Origin: Streptomyces typhae
GTDB lineage: Bacteria > Actinomycetota > Actinomycetes > Streptomycetales > Streptomycetaceae
Direction: 5' to 3'
DNA: 64,000 nucleotides
NCBI RefSeq assembly: GCF_009755605.1
Contig: NZ_WPNZ01000004.1
Span: 186,001-250,000, forward strand
Shown: positions 42,896-52,852 of the stretch, in pieces
How positions within the stretch are numbered: position 1 is the stretch's first letter
Layout of the letters: each line of letters begins with the position of its first letter
Notes under the pieces: model-generated
What the model saw: only the letters and a program-made list of their open reading frames with translations
What the model was told of the DNA's origin: nothing
Database searches by the model: none
Position numbers and translations under genes: made by a program

Positions 42896-43723
42896 ATGAC
42901 TGTGTCGAACGCAAAAGTCTGGCTCATCACCGGCGCATCCCGCGGCCTGGGCAAGGCGTTCACTGAGGCCGCACTGGCGCAAGGCGACCGCGTAGTGGCG
43001 GCCGCCCGCAACGTCGAGCCCCTGAAGGAACTGACCGAGAAGTACCCCAGCCATCTGGTCCCACAGGCCCTGGACGTCACCGACCGCCGTGCCGTGTTCG
43101 CCGGGGCAGAACAGGCGGCGGCCGTGTTCGGCAGGCTGGACGTCGTCGTCAACAACGCCGGCGCCATGCTCTACGGCATGGTGGAGGAAGCCACCGAGGA
43201 GCAGATCCGGGCACACATGGAGGTGAACTTCTTCGGCGCCGTGTGGGTGGCTCAGGCAGTCCTTCCTCTTTTGCGCACCCAGGGCGGCGGACGGCTTCTC
43301 CAGGTCACTTCGATGGGCAGCGGCGGCGGCATGGCCACCGTCGGCTTCTACGGCGCAGGCAAGGCCGCGCTGGACTCGGTCAGCGAGGCACTGGCGATGG
43401 AAGCCGAAGGGTTCGGCGTCAAGGTCACCATCGTGCAGATGGGCGGCTACAACACCGGCCTGTTCACCACCGGCACCACGACCACCCAGCCCCTGGAGCC
43501 GTATCAGTCCCTGCGCACCGAGATGGAGGCGATGTGGGGCGACGCCGTCGCTCCCGAGCCGGACACCGCTGCTCCCGTCATCATGAAGCTGGCCGCACTG
43601 CCGGATCCGCCCCGGCGACTGATCGTCGGCAGCCAGTCCTTCGACCACGTCCTGGAGATGGACCAGGCCCAGGCGGACCTGTACCGGTCCTGGGAACACC
43701 TCAGCCGCATCGCCCCGGGCTGA
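42896..43723 (+). CDS. Short-chain dehydrogenase/reductase
   Basis: 275 aa. VWLITGASRGLGKAFTEAAL (cofactor TGxxxGxG), LDVVVNNAGAMLYG (NNAG), TSMGSGGGMATVGFYGAGKA AL (Ser and YxxxK catalytic residues). Classical SDR of normal length; Arg after the Gly-rich turn suggests NADP. Substrate unknown. Preceded by paired operator-like repeats. Confidence 0.93.
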   Translation: MTVSNAKVWLITGASRGLGKAFTEAALAQGDRVVAAARNVEPLKELTEKYPSHLVPQALDVTDRRAVFAGAEQAAAVFGRLDVVVNNAGAMLYGMVEEATEEQIRAHMEVNFFGAVWVAQAVLPLLRTQGGGRLLQVTSMGSGGGMATVGFYGAGKAALDSVSEALAMEAEGFGVKVTIVQMGGYNTGLFTTGTTTTQPLEPYQSLRTEMEAMWGDAVAPEPDTAAPVIMKLAALPDPPRRLIVGSQSFDHVLEMDQAQADLYRSWEHLSRIAPG

Positions 43724-43927
43724 CCGGCCCCGCACCACAAGCCCCCGCCGTTGAATTCGGCAACCTGTGCATGGCCCTCACCACGGACAACCGCAGAATC
43801 CGGCTCGGCTGGCACTGCGGACAGCAGCAGCCGACCGGCCAGGCCGCCCGACGTCCCAGTCCCGCCCCGGGTGGCCGCACACGTCGCTCCCCCACCCGCG
43901 AGCAGGTTTTCAGCAGGCCGGGTCACC

Positions 43928-44845
43928 TCATAGCGCGGTCACTGTCGGCCACGCAGAACAGAACACGCCACCATAACGGCGTCTTCGCCGTCGGCCACCG
44001 AGCCGACACGCGCGGACAGCAGTGGTGATCGGCCCGTCGGGGGCGTGCGGCCGGGTGTGGCGTGGCGCGTTCCACCGTTGGCCGGCCGAGGCCGAACGAG
44101 GGCGACCGTACGGGAGGTGAGGCACCGACGTGCCCCGGTAGTCACCCCGACGTGCGAGCGCGTGTTCCGGAGCGGTCTGGGAAATGCTCCTTCCGCACTC
44201 CGGCGCACACTCGCGCCCTCTCCCTTCCTGCCAGAACTCCTCCGGGGATCGGGAGTCAGGCCACAGGGCCTGGAGTGAGGTGAAGCCCCCGAACGGATTG
44301 GAGGCCGCCCCCTTCTTCCTCTGGTCTGCGGCCTCCGGCTGGCCCAGCAGCTCGTCGCGGAGGAAACCGGTGATCGTTCGTCGGGCGACCTCGGTCGGTG
44401 CGAGCACGGCGACAGCGCCGGTGGTCACGGTGACCTTGATGTTCACGCGCTTCGTTGCCCTGCGAGCGAGCCCGCTCGGTGAGCTCATATATCTCGGCAG
44501 GGTGAGCAGGTTCGGTCCTCCCGGCGTACCGGTGGAAGACGACACCTGGGCGGAGGCGATCAAATTCCTTGTGCAGGGGGTAGATGAGGTCGCCCCATCG
44601 TGGGGGAAAGACGTCGACGACCATGACGTGGCGTCGGCCCTCGTCGATGTCCATGGGCACGTACGTGAACTGGTGGCGGCTGAAATCGTCCAGGTAGCGC
44701 CTCAGCCAGACGTAAATCTTCTCCATGTCGTGTGTCGGAACTCCATGGATCGCGTCCTCATCGACTCCGACCAGGAGGTAGGCGTGGCCTCCGGCCCACT
44801 GCTCCGCCACGTCGGGTATCCAGTCGGCGAAACCGAGCTATGAGC
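43928..44845 (-). pseudogene. AlbA_2-domain protein, truncated and frameshifted
   Basis: DWIPDVAEQWAGGHAYLLVG VDEDAIHGVPTHDMEKIYVW..DVFPPRWGDLIYPLHKEF..VFHRYAGRTEPAHPAEIYEL matches Streptomyces proteins with a Schlafen AlbA_2 domain. The N-terminus is cut by a TAG just upstream; near 44440 the frame slips and TTGAVAVLAPTEVARRTITG FLRDELLGQPEAAD.. SRSPEEFWQEG continues in another frame, then becomes unrelated. Inactive. Confidence 0.8.
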
Positions 44846-44938
44846 GCTGAGCAGAACGCGAGGCCAAGGGCCCCGCGCCCTCGGGCAGGTTGTGGCGTTG
44901 TGCCCCTGCCAGAACCAGAAGAGGCACATGCCTTGCGG

Positions 44939-45172
44939 TCAACGCCATCGGGGTGGAAGGGTCATCGTCACCTCGCCAGCGGTGGTCTTGAGGGTGAGGG
45001 TTGCCTCGCCGCGGCCGATGGCACGATCGATCTTCTTGATTTCTGACCAGGTGTACCCAAGGCGGCGGTACTTGTTCCGTTGCTTCGGACGCATGTGCTG
45101 AATGTCTTCCTTCGAGGCGGTGGTCATCCCCGAATGCCATGACCTCGCCGAGCCGCTAGTCATCTTGGGCAC
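44939..45172 (-). CDS. Small basic hypothetical protein
   Basis: 77 aa from GTG 45172 with GGGGAGG 6 nt upstream. Ends KQRNKYRRLGYTWSEIKKID RAIGRGEATLTLKTTAGEVT MTLPPRWR: a basic helix followed by a beta pair. Start overlaps the end of the next upstream small gene by 17 bp, so the two are likely translated together. Function unknown. Confidence 0.55.
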   Translation of the reverse strand: MPKMTSGSARSWHSGMTTASKEDIQHMRPKQRNKYRRLGYTWSEIKKIDRAIGRGEATLTLKTTAGEVTMTLPPRWR

Positions 45173-45461
45173 AAAAGCCTCCCCTCACCCACACCGGCGG
45201 CGCGTTGTCCGCGTACTGCTCCCGGTCCCGAGGCACAAGCGGTGTGCTACTGGGAGGGATGAGCGCTCTGGTGGGCCGCTCGAGCGGGGCCTGGACCACC
45301 CTGTGCTTAGGCGTGAGCGGTTGAGGCTCCGGTCGGCCAGTGCTCGGCTTCCGTAAGTAGTCGGGGATTTCGCCTGCCACGATCCGAGCGGCGCGAGCGC
45401 GCGCAGCGGCTTTGAGAGCCGCCTTCCGAGCCCGCTTCGCCGCGGGAGATTCCTTCGGCAT
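45156..45461 (-). CDS. Small basic hypothetical protein
   Basis: 101 aa. The N-terminus is a long Lys/Arg/Ala helix (SPAAKRARKAALKAAARARA), then a Pro-rich part. It overlaps the 77-aa gene downstream. Composition suggests nucleic-acid binding, but there is no recognised domain. Confidence 0.5.
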   Translation of the reverse strand: MPKESPAAKRARKAALKAAARARAARIVAGEIPDYLRKPSTGRPEPQPLTPKHRVVQAPLERPTRALIPPSSTPLVPRDREQYADNAPPVWVRGGFCAQDD

Positions 45462-45574
45462 TCGCCCAGCCTATGGTGGCCCGGTCCCGCGCGGCGTAGT
45501 GATGACGAACATCCAATAGCCAAGCCCCGGACCTCACGGCTCGTCTCCGGGACCAGTGGTGTGTCCGTCTCGGA

Positions 45575-45778
45575 TCAGCTCTCGTCGCCCGCCGGGTCGG
45601 TGAGCCAGTTGACCACGTCGGCGTTGGTCATCAGAACCGCCTGGTCTCGTAGGTGGTGCCGTGCCTTCTGCATGACGGCCCACTCCGGGCAGTCGAAAGT
45701 GTGCCAGATCTCGTACGGCATGCCGCCCGCGACGCGGACGTTCTCCCAGGCAGGACCCGCTGTGCAGTCCGGGCACAT
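45575..45778 (-). CDS. Small hypothetical protein
   Basis: 67 aa from ATG 45778 with GGAGG about 10 nt upstream. MCPDCTAGPAWENVRVAGGM and YEIWHTFDCPEWAVM carry a CxxC and another Cys; the rest is helical (KARHHLRDQAVLMTNADVVN). Function unknown. Confidence 0.45.
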   Translation of the reverse strand: MCPDCTAGPAWENVRVAGGMPYEIWHTFDCPEWAVMQKARHHLRDQAVLMTNADVVNWLTDPAGDES

Positions 45779-45948
45779 CTCCCCGGCGCCTCCCCGAAGC
45801 CGTTCTTCGGCTTCTCGCTCCCTCCGCCTGCAAGGTCACGAGCCTGACACGGAAGATCACGCGGTGACCAGGACTTTGCCGCGAGGCCCTTCGCACGAGG
45901 CAGAGGCACGGGTGGCCTTGCGCGGGGTCGGTCCTCCAGGGTGGGGCG

Positions 45949-46215
45949 ATGAGCGCACCGCGACCCGGTGACATCACCGACGAAGTGATCCAGACCGCGG
46001 ACGCGGCCAAGCGGCAGGGACTGCAGAAGGATCTGCGCGCCCTTGCCGCCAACATCCGCGTCGGCGCCGAAGGCCGCTACGACAGCGCGGAACCCGGGTG
46101 GCGGGCCGGAGTCGAATGGACACTGCTGTGGATCGAGAACACCGCCGCCCAGCTGACCGAGGGCGCCCCGGGCGCCGGAGCCGACGGCCGGGGTCAGGGT
46201 GTGTCGCCGGAGTAG
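45949..46215 (+). CDS. Small conserved hypothetical protein
   Basis: 88 aa from ATG 45949, preceded by GGTGGGG. Mostly helical: ITDEVIQTADAAKRQGLQKD, LRALAANIRVGAEGRYDS, GVEWTLLWIENTAAQLTEG. No domain recognised. It converges with the frameshifted gene ending at 46194 and overlaps it slightly. Confidence 0.55.
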   Translation: MSAPRPGDITDEVIQTADAAKRQGLQKDLRALAANIRVGAEGRYDSAEPGWRAGVEWTLLWIENTAAQLTEGAPGAGADGRGQGVSPE

Positions 46216-46490
46216 CAGAAGCGGCAGCTGATGCCGGGGCCGGGTGTGCGGGGTTCGCCGGGCTGCGGGTCGTACAGGGCGCGGCCGCCGGGCCAGCGGG
46301 GAGAGTTCGGTGGTCAGGGCGACGCCGTCGTCAACTCCCTCGGTGCGCCGGCCGTGGATGTCGAGCAGCAGGCCGTCCAGCGGGCCGCCGACCAGTTCGG
46401 CGTAGGGCCGGTGCGGGAGCAGGCCGGGGTGGGGTCGTCACGGTCCGCGCCGTAGACGCGACCGGTCAGCAGCTGCTCGTCACCGTTCAT
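46194..46490 (-). pseudogene. Small conserved protein, two frameshifts
   Basis: MNGDEQLLTGRVYGADRDDP TP begins in one frame, PYAELVGGPLDGLLLDIHGR RTEGVDDGVALTTELSP continues in a second, and GGRALYDPQPGEPRTPGPGI SCRFCYSGDTP to the stop is in a third. Together they give a ~98-residue protein of a type seen beside replication-relaxation genes. Function unknown. Confidence 0.65.
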
Positions 46491-46556
46491 CCGACCAGCC
46501 TTTCAGCCGACACCGACAACCGGGCCCGGCCTGGGTGGAGGCCGGGCCCGCTGTGG

Positions 46557-47633
46557 TCAACGCGGCTTGGGCAGCGCCGTCAGCGCCCACCGGTCCTCAC
46601 CGTGGCCGACGACCCGCCACACGGGCCGGTCGGCCCCGTCGCGGGTGAGCCGGTGCAGGGTCGTCGTCGCCACGGTGATCCGCCAGTTCGGCCGGGCACG
46701 GTCGTGGAAGGCGGCCTCCCTCGTGTCCGGGGCCGCGCGGCGCGGGGCCGGGGCAAAGACGAACAGCATCGGCGGGAAGGGCCGATCCAGGGGCGGCCCG
46801 GCGTAGGTCTCCTGCCAGTGGAGCGTGGGGCGCGGGCGGCGTTGCCACGCCCGGACGCAGGTGCGTTGCGGTAGGCGTCGTAGCGCTCCAGCTGGGCGAG
46901 CAGGCGGGCGTAGGACATGGTGCGGTCGATCTCCACGAACGCGCTGGAGCCGTCGGCCAGCAGCACCACGGCGTCGGGCACGAGGTTCCCGGCCCGGGTG
47001 GGGTGGGCGACTTCCGCCCCGCCAGTCGGCGTGGTCGGCCACCTCCGCGCGGTGGAAGGCGATGACGGTGTCGACCAGGGCGAGGCCGTGCTCCCGCAGA
47101 CCCGTCTTGCTGGCCGCGATGCGCTTTCCTGTGGTCCGGCCGGTCATCGGCGCGAGCTCGCCGGAGGCGGCGGCTTCGGCGAGACCTGCCGCGGTGCAGT
47201 ACCAGTAGCTCTGCTGGGCGCGGTGGGTCCGGCCGACCAGGGCCGGGGATTCGGCGAGCAGGTTGCGCAACGCGCGGCGGACATGGTCGGTGTCCTGCTG
47301 GTGGGGCAGCAGCAGTGCCTTGAGCTGGCGGGGTGTGGCCAGGCGCAGCTGGGCGAGCGTGAGCAGGACCTCGCCGCACAGGTCCGCACCGGCCTTCGCC
47401 GGCGCGGACTTCCGGGCCCGGGACGCTTCTCCAGGTACATCAGTACCTGGAGAGGAGGAGTCGCAACCGGCCGGGGCAGGCGAATCGGGGGTTTGATCAG
47501 CAACAATGCTCAGGCGGCGGCCGACAGCTGCGGGGTTGGGCGCGGGGCCCGTCTCAGGGCTCGCCGTGGGGCTCGCCGTCGCAGCGGTGTCCGCCGGGGT
47601 CGGCGGGATGTGCGGGTCGGATGCGGTGGTCAT
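46557..47633 (-). pseudogene. Replication-relaxation family protein with two compensating frameshifts
   Basis: From ATG 47633 (GAGGATCC before it): a low-complexity start, then a winged-helix part LLTLAQLRLATPRQLKALLL PHQQDTDHVRRALRNLLAES, YWYCTAAGLAEAAASGEL and MTGRTTGKRIAASKTGLREH. Near 47018 the frame slips and DAVVLLADGSSAFVEIDRTM SYARLLAQLERYDAYR is read elsewhere; near 46840 it returns for TLHWQETYAGPPLDRPFPPM LFVFAPAPRR to the end. Family is tied to plasmid/ICE replication. One continuous frame exists, but its middle is scrambled. Confidence 0.75.
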
Positions 47634-47896
47634 CGGATCCTCGGGTTTCTCCGTCCGTACAAGGCCGGGTTGGCGGTCGTCCGGCCCGTACGCGGGTGTG
47701 CGTGCGGGCCGGAGCCACCGTCGGAAGGACCCCCTTGTCCGCTGTCTGACGCTCAACACTGATCGGTGTCTTCTGTGCCCCAGAAACGCCTCGCCAGGGA
47801 CGACTTGTTCGTGAGCAGCATCACGATCTGCTCCCTGTCCCCCGGCGGGATGACAGCAGGAGCGAAGCTCCGTCCGGGCCGGGGACGTGCTCTAGC

Positions 47897-48499
47897 GTGA
47901 GCACTCCTGTCACCCGCTTGGCGAATGAGCTCAACGTGTCCGAGGTCTGGATCGGCCCGCGCCGCTGAGCGACGAAGAAGGACCGGCAGGAAGCGGTGCA
48001 GGCGGTCCTGGGTCGCTACGGCCTCGGGCAGGACGTCGACCAGGAGGACGACGACCTGCTGTTGCGGGACCTGCTCGACATGCATCCCGACGCGGCGGAG
48101 AAGGTCGGCCCGGGGGTGGACCGCTTTCGGATCATCCCCACCCCGCGTGGTCAACACAAAGGCCGGGAAGCGGTTCTCGTCGATGGCAGCAAGGTCGCCT
48201 TCTCGTACCAGAAGTGCCTCGATGCCCCTACCCACCGGCAGCGGGTGAAGGCCGCGATGCGCACCGGGGCCCAGCCGCAGCTCAACGCCTACTACGAGTC
48301 CCGCAAGGCGTCCCACACGCTCGTGTCCGACGAGAGCGGCCAGCCTCTGGCCCCGGACGACACGCACGTCTCCTACTTCCGCGGTCCGCGCTTCCACGAC
48401 ATCGCGCTGGAGTTCGTCCAAGCCGCCGGCGGCTTCGATACCGTCGGCCTGACCGCAGAGACGGCGCGAGGGCTGGCGCTGAGGTCTCCGTGGTGGTAG
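47897..48499 (+). pseudogene. DUF3223-like protein with in-frame TGA
   Basis: From GTG 47897, VSTPVTRLANELNVSEVWIG PRR stops at TGA 47966, and the same frame goes on ATKKDRQEAVQAVLGRYGLG QDVDQEDDDLLLRDLLDMHP DAAEKVGPGVDRFRIIPTPR.. GSKVAFSYQKCLDAPTHRQR, the DUF3223 pattern of Streptomyces proteins. A shorter product from an inner GTG (47996 region) is possible. Function unknown. Confidence 0.65.
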
Positions 48500-49222
48500 C
48501 GGAGTGCGTCAAGGGGAAACATCGAAGATCACGACGAATCTCGTAGCTGGACAAGGGTTGCATTCCACCGGATGGGCTGGGTGGAATCCGGCGGCACACC
48601 CGGTCAAGGGGGGTGCATCGAGTGCACCACACCCGATGCACGGTCACCCTCTGTACACGTGTCGGGTGGAGCGGGCGGGAGTGGCAGCCACTCCGACGCG
48701 CGCCAGTGGAACGTGCGGCGCGCCGGTGCGGTGGGTGGGAGTGCACGACAGCATCGGCCGGGCGCAACGGTGCACCCGATGCACCGCACCGAGCTCACCG
48801 GGTGCCGGGATGTTCCGCACTCCCCACCGAGTGGAGCGCCCCGAGTGGACCGGCCGATCCGCGCCACCGTGGACTCCGCTCCTCTCCGTGCACGGGCGCG
48901 CGGTGGAGTCCATCGCGCCCACTCATCCCCGGCGGCGGCCCCGCGCGGTGCGCGGCAGGCGGCCGGCCACCGGTGTACTGCCCTGAGTACGAGGGCCGTT
49001 GGGCCTCTTCGCGGGCCGGGTCTCCTGCGCCGCCCACCAGCCCAGGCCGTGACCGCCGCGCTCTGAGGGCAGGTGCCCGTGTCAGGTCGCCAACGCGCAC
49101 CGTAACGGGGTGCGGAGCGTGTTTGCTTGCGGTGTCGGCCACGCGTCCGCCTGTCGCGCTGGTGTGTCCTTTGACAGGCTGGATCGCCGTAGATCGAAGC
49201 AGTCTCTACTGGAAGAGGTTCT
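48500..49222. repeat. Non-coding gap rich in GTGCA palindromes
   Basis: No convincing gene. Perfect inverted repeats: ATTCCACC/GGTGGAAT (48562-48587), GGTGCA-TCGAG-TGCACC (48612-48628), GGAGTGGC-A-GCCACTCC (48678-48694), CGGTGCA-CCCGA-TGCACCG (48768-48786), plus further GTGCAC half-sites at 48622, 48637 and 48741. Lies upstream of the large kinase gene. Confidence 0.7.
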
Positions 49223-52200
49223 GTGGACCGAGATTTACTGACGCCCGACGACCCACAGCGCATCGGCTCCTACTGGCTGGCCTCGCGTCTCGGGGCCGGC
49301 GGGCAGGGTGTCGTGTACGAGGCCTACGACAGTGCGGGGGCACGGTGCGCGGTGAAAGTGCTCCGCATAGACAGTGCGGCCGAGGCCTTCGCCAGGGACC
49401 GCTTTCGCAAAGAGGTCGCGGCGGCCCAGCGGGTCGACTCCTTCTGTACCGCCCGGGTGCTCGCTGCGGACCTGGAGGCGGATCCCCCGTACATCGCCAG
49501 CGAGTTCATCGACGGCCGTGATCTGCAGACGGTGGTACAACAGCGCGGCCCGCTCATCGGTGACGCCCTGGGCCGCCTGGCCACTGGGATCGCCACCGCA
49601 CTCACCGCCATCCACGCTGCCTCCGTGGTGCACAGGGATCTGAAGCCCGCCAATGTGCTGCTCGGTCCGGACGGTCCCCGGGTCATCGACTTCGGGATCG
49701 CCCGTACTCAGGAGATGTCGCTCACCGCGACCGGCGGGATGATGGGTACGCCCGGCTACATGGCGCCCGAGGTGCTGCGCGGCTCGCGTGCGGACGTGCG
49801 GAGCGACGTGTTCGCCTGGGGTGCGGTGGTCCTTTTCGCGGCTACCGGCCGGGCCCCCTTCCACGGCGAGAACCTAGGCGAGATCGTCGTCCGGGTCACG
49901 GAGTTGCATCCCGATCTCACGCCGCTGCCGGAGCGGCTGCGGCCGCTGGTGGGTGCGGCGCTGTCCAAGGATCCCTCACTCCGGCCGGGTTCGGACGAGC
50001 TGCTGTTCGGTCTGCTCACCGGCGGTGACCGGCTGCCGCCCGCGACCTCGGCTGCCGAGCTGCTGAACCGGGGTGCGCGTGCCGCTACCCTGCCGGATCT
50101 CGCCGGGCACGCCTTCGCCACTCTGCCGGACTGGGGTGCGGTGGCCGAGCGGGTGTTCGTGGAGCTGAGCCCTGCCGCCCAGGCCGCCGCCCAAGAGCTG
50201 TTCCTGCGGCTGGTGGCGCCGGGTGAGGCACCGGACGGCTCACAGGACGAGGTGCGCGCGGCCGGGCCCGAGGAGCTGTTCGGCGGGCGTCCCGCGCATG
50301 AGGCTGCCGCCGCCCGGCAAGCGCTGACCGTCTTCACCGCTGAGCGGATCCTCGTCGCCGATCCCGACGGTTCCGTCCGGCCGGCCGGTGCGGCCCTGCT
50401 CAAGGCGTGGCCGCGGCTGGGCGCGTGGGCGGCCGAGCATCGGGCCGCGCTGCGGGTGCTGCGCAGGACCGGCGATGCCGCGCGGGAGTGGCAGCAGGCC
50501 GGGCGGAAGGCGGACGACCTTCCGCACGGCAGTGCTCTGCGCGCCGCACTGGATCAGGCCGCGACCGCACCGGTCGCGCTGCGGCCCAACGCGCTGGAGC
50601 GGTCTTTCCTTGACGCTGCCCGCAAGGAACAGTCCCGCCGCGCCCGTCAGCGGCGCAGGCTGCAGGGCGGGATCGCGGTGCTGCTGGTCCTTGTTCTGGC
50701 GGCGGGCACCGTGGCCTGGAATCTGCGGCGAACCAACGCGGAGCAGCAGGCGCTGGCCACCGCGCGGACCGTGGCGTCGGTGGCAGAGGGCATACGGACG
50801 TCCGATCCGGGGACGGCCGCTCTGCTGAGCCTCGCCGCGTGGCAGACGGCACCAGCGACCGAGGCACGGTCGGCGTTGTACCGGTCGGCGCTGCAACGTG
50901 AGACCACCGTCTTCAACGACCCGACGACTCCCCCGAACGGCATCGAGACGTCCATGTCCCGCTCGCTTTCCGCGGGCGGCCGCTACCTGACGACGGAGGT
51001 GAACAAGGCAATGGGTTCGCAGACGTACCACTACGACATCCGCACCGGAAAGCCAATCAGCATCGGCACTGCCGAGAAGACGCTCGGCCCCGTGGCGCCG
51101 GACGGCAGATTCGCCGTGTCCGGAGATGTGGTGTGGAACCTCGCCACGGACGAGCCCGTCGGGAAAGTACCGAAGACAGCGGGTACCGTCCTGGAGCTGG
51201 CGGCGGGCGGCAGGCGGGCGCTCACCCTCACCAAGGATGAGGGCAGCAACGTCGTCGACACACGCACGGGCCGTACCCTGCTCCGGCTGTCCGCCGTCGG
51301 CCCAAACCTGGTCGACAACGGACGGTCCCTGGTGTCCTGCCCCGCGGGCAGCCGTCCTCTGCTGCACGACCTCGGCAGCGGTAAGCGGACAAGAATGCGG
51401 GACGCGGACCCCGAGACGCGGTGCGACGAGGCGTCCCAGGTGTGGTCCAGCGCCGACGGCGGCAGGTTGCTGACCAGTGCGGGCGAGAATCTGTACGTGT
51501 GGGACACCCGCACCCGGAAACTGATCTCGGACATCCGCGTGGACGGCGCCCCCGAGGACATGACCGCCGCGATCAGCACGGACGGGCGGCTCGTGGCCAG
51601 GATCGAAGGCAGTGCCGTAGTCCTCTCCACCGCTGAACACCTTGAACAACCCCTGCTGACCTACGAGACAGGCCCACGGGAGCAGGAGTCGCTCGGGGAG
51701 CACGTCGGGCAGGCGTTGGCGATCGACTCCGCGGCACGCGAGCTGGTCTACATGGACGGCGCCTCGGTACACATCCTGGACGTGGCTGTGACACGTCTTC
51801 CGCGGCAGGCGGAGCAGGAGGACATAGGCAGTTACGACTCCGGGGCCGCGAGCCTGCGGACAGTACACCGTGCGGAGGAGGGCTCCCGCTTGCGCTCCTG
51901 GTCCGTTCCGGATGCGACGCGCTCGAGCGGTGCCGCACCGAACAGGACGTCCGACGTGGCTGTCGCCACCGACAACGTGGTGGGCCCCTTCCTCGGAGAA
52001 GGCGAGCTTCCGGCCGCGTTCAGCACCGACGGGACCCTGGCGGCCTACCCCGACCGGGAGCCCGCCGAGGGTGAGTCGTTCGACGTGCTGGTGCAGGACG
52101 TGCGCACCGGAAAGGTCCGCCACTCCGTCGCGCTGGGCTCCCCGGAGCGAGGCAGGGCCATCAAGCTGGTGTTCAGCGCCGACGGGCGCACACTCGCGGT

Positions 52201-52852
52201 GAGCCGCCTGGTCGACGTCGACCGGGACGCGTGGTCCGTCGACGTCGTGGACGTCGAAACGGGCCGGAAAACCCGGACGCTGGACGGCATCGGGGGCTAC
52301 CGGATCGCGCTGGGCGGCTCAGGGGACGACCTGGTCCTCGTGACCTCCTCCGGAGACCGGGCGGACCTGTCGGACGGGACGACGGCGCGCGGTGCGCTCG
52401 GCGGGGTCGAACTCAACGCCGTCGCATTCAGCCCTGACGGGAAGACGCTGGCCGCCGCCGAACCGAACGGCGTCGCGCTGTGGAACGCGGACGGAACCCG
52501 GCGGGTGGGGCGGCTGCCCGGCCCGGCGGTCTCACATCTGCGGTTCTCCCCGGACGGCGATCAACTCGTCGGTGTAATGGGAGGCGAACAGATCCACATC
52601 TGGGACGTGGGCTCCCAACAGTCGCTGGGCGGTGTCCTGCCCGGTGTCGAGGACCGCTTGCTCGACGTGGCGTTCGACGACCAGGGAGACCTGCGCCTGG
52701 CCGGGGAACGGGTCCGCTCCCATCCGTTGAACCTCGATCCGGACCGGCTCGCCCGGACGATCTGCGAACGGGTGCACCGGGCGAAGAACCTGACCCGGGC
52801 AGAGTGGGAACAGAACGTACCGGACGCGCCCTACCGGCAGGTCTGCGACTGA
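49223..52852 (+). CDS. Ser/Thr protein kinase fused to nSTAND-like linker, TM segment and beta-propeller repeats
   Basis: 1209 aa from GTG 49223 (GGAAGAGG upstream). Kinase domain about 15-265: GAGGQGVVYEA (Gly loop), CAVKVLR (Lys), VVHRDLKPANVLL (catalytic loop), VIDFGIAR (DFG), GTPGYMAPEVL. Residues about 280-470 resemble the winged-helix and linker region of nSTAND1-WD40 proteins (SPAAQAAAQELFLRLVAPGE, AALLKAWPRLGAWAAEH, NALERSFLDAARKEQ). TM helix about 480-500 (GIAVLLVLVLAAGTVAW). Residues 560-1209 are WD40-like strands (FSPDGKTLAAAEPNGVALWN, FSPDGDQLVGVMGGEQIHIW). A membrane sensor kinase with an extracytoplasmic propeller; ligand unknown. Confidence 0.9.
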   Translation: MDRDLLTPDDPQRIGSYWLASRLGAGGQGVVYEAYDSAGARCAVKVLRIDSAAEAFARDRFRKEVAAAQRVDSFCTARVLAADLEADPPYIASEFIDGRDLQTVVQQRGPLIGDALGRLATGIATALTAIHAASVVHRDLKPANVLLGPDGPRVIDFGIARTQEMSLTATGGMMGTPGYMAPEVLRGSRADVRSDVFAWGAVVLFAATGRAPFHGENLGEIVVRVTELHPDLTPLPERLRPLVGAALSKDPSLRPGSDELLFGLLTGGDRLPPATSAAELLNRGARAATLPDLAGHAFATLPDWGAVAERVFVELSPAAQAAAQELFLRLVAPGEAPDGSQDEVRAAGPEELFGGRPAHEAAAARQALTVFTAERILVADPDGSVRPAGAALLKAWPRLGAWAAEHRAALRVLRRTGDAAREWQQAGRKADDLPHGSALRAALDQAATAPVALRPNALERSFLDAARKEQSRRARQRRRLQGGIAVLLVLVLAAGTVAWNLRRTNAEQQALATARTVASVAEGIRTSDPGTAALLSLAAWQTAPATEARSALYRSALQRETTVFNDPTTPPNGIETSMSRSLSAGGRYLTTEVNKAMGSQTYHYDIRTGKPISIGTAEKTLGPVAPDGRFAVSGDVVWNLATDEPVGKVPKTAGTVLELAAGGRRALTLTKDEGSNVVDTRTGRTLLRLSAVGPNLVDNGRSLVSCPAGSRPLLHDLGSGKRTRMRDADPETRCDEASQVWSSADGGRLLTSAGENLYVWDTRTRKLISDIRVDGAPEDMTAAISTDGRLVARIEGSAVVLSTAEHLEQPLLTYETGPREQESLGEHVGQALAIDSAARELVYMDGASVHILDVAVTRLPRQAEQEDIGSYDSGAASLRTVHRAEEGSRLRSWSVPDATRSSGAAPNRTSDVAVATDNVVGPFLGEGELPAAFSTDGTLAAYPDREPAEGESFDVLVQDVRTGKVRHSVALGSPERGRAIKLVFSADGRTLAVSRLVDVDRDAWSVDVVDVETGRKTRTLDGIGGYRIALGGSGDDLVLVTSSGDRADLSDGTTARGALGGVELNAVAFSPDGKTLAAAEPNGVALWNADGTRRVGRLPGPAVSHLRFSPDGDQLVGVMGGEQIHIWDVGSQQSLGGVLPGVEDRLLDVAFDDQGDLRLAGERVRSHPLNLDPDRLARTICERVHRAKNLTRAEWEQNVPDAPYRQVCD

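Noticed and set aside
48504..49521. Genes in the palindrome-rich gap
   Set aside because: Three overlapping frames, all compositionally odd; one would run into the kinase domain in the wrong frame.
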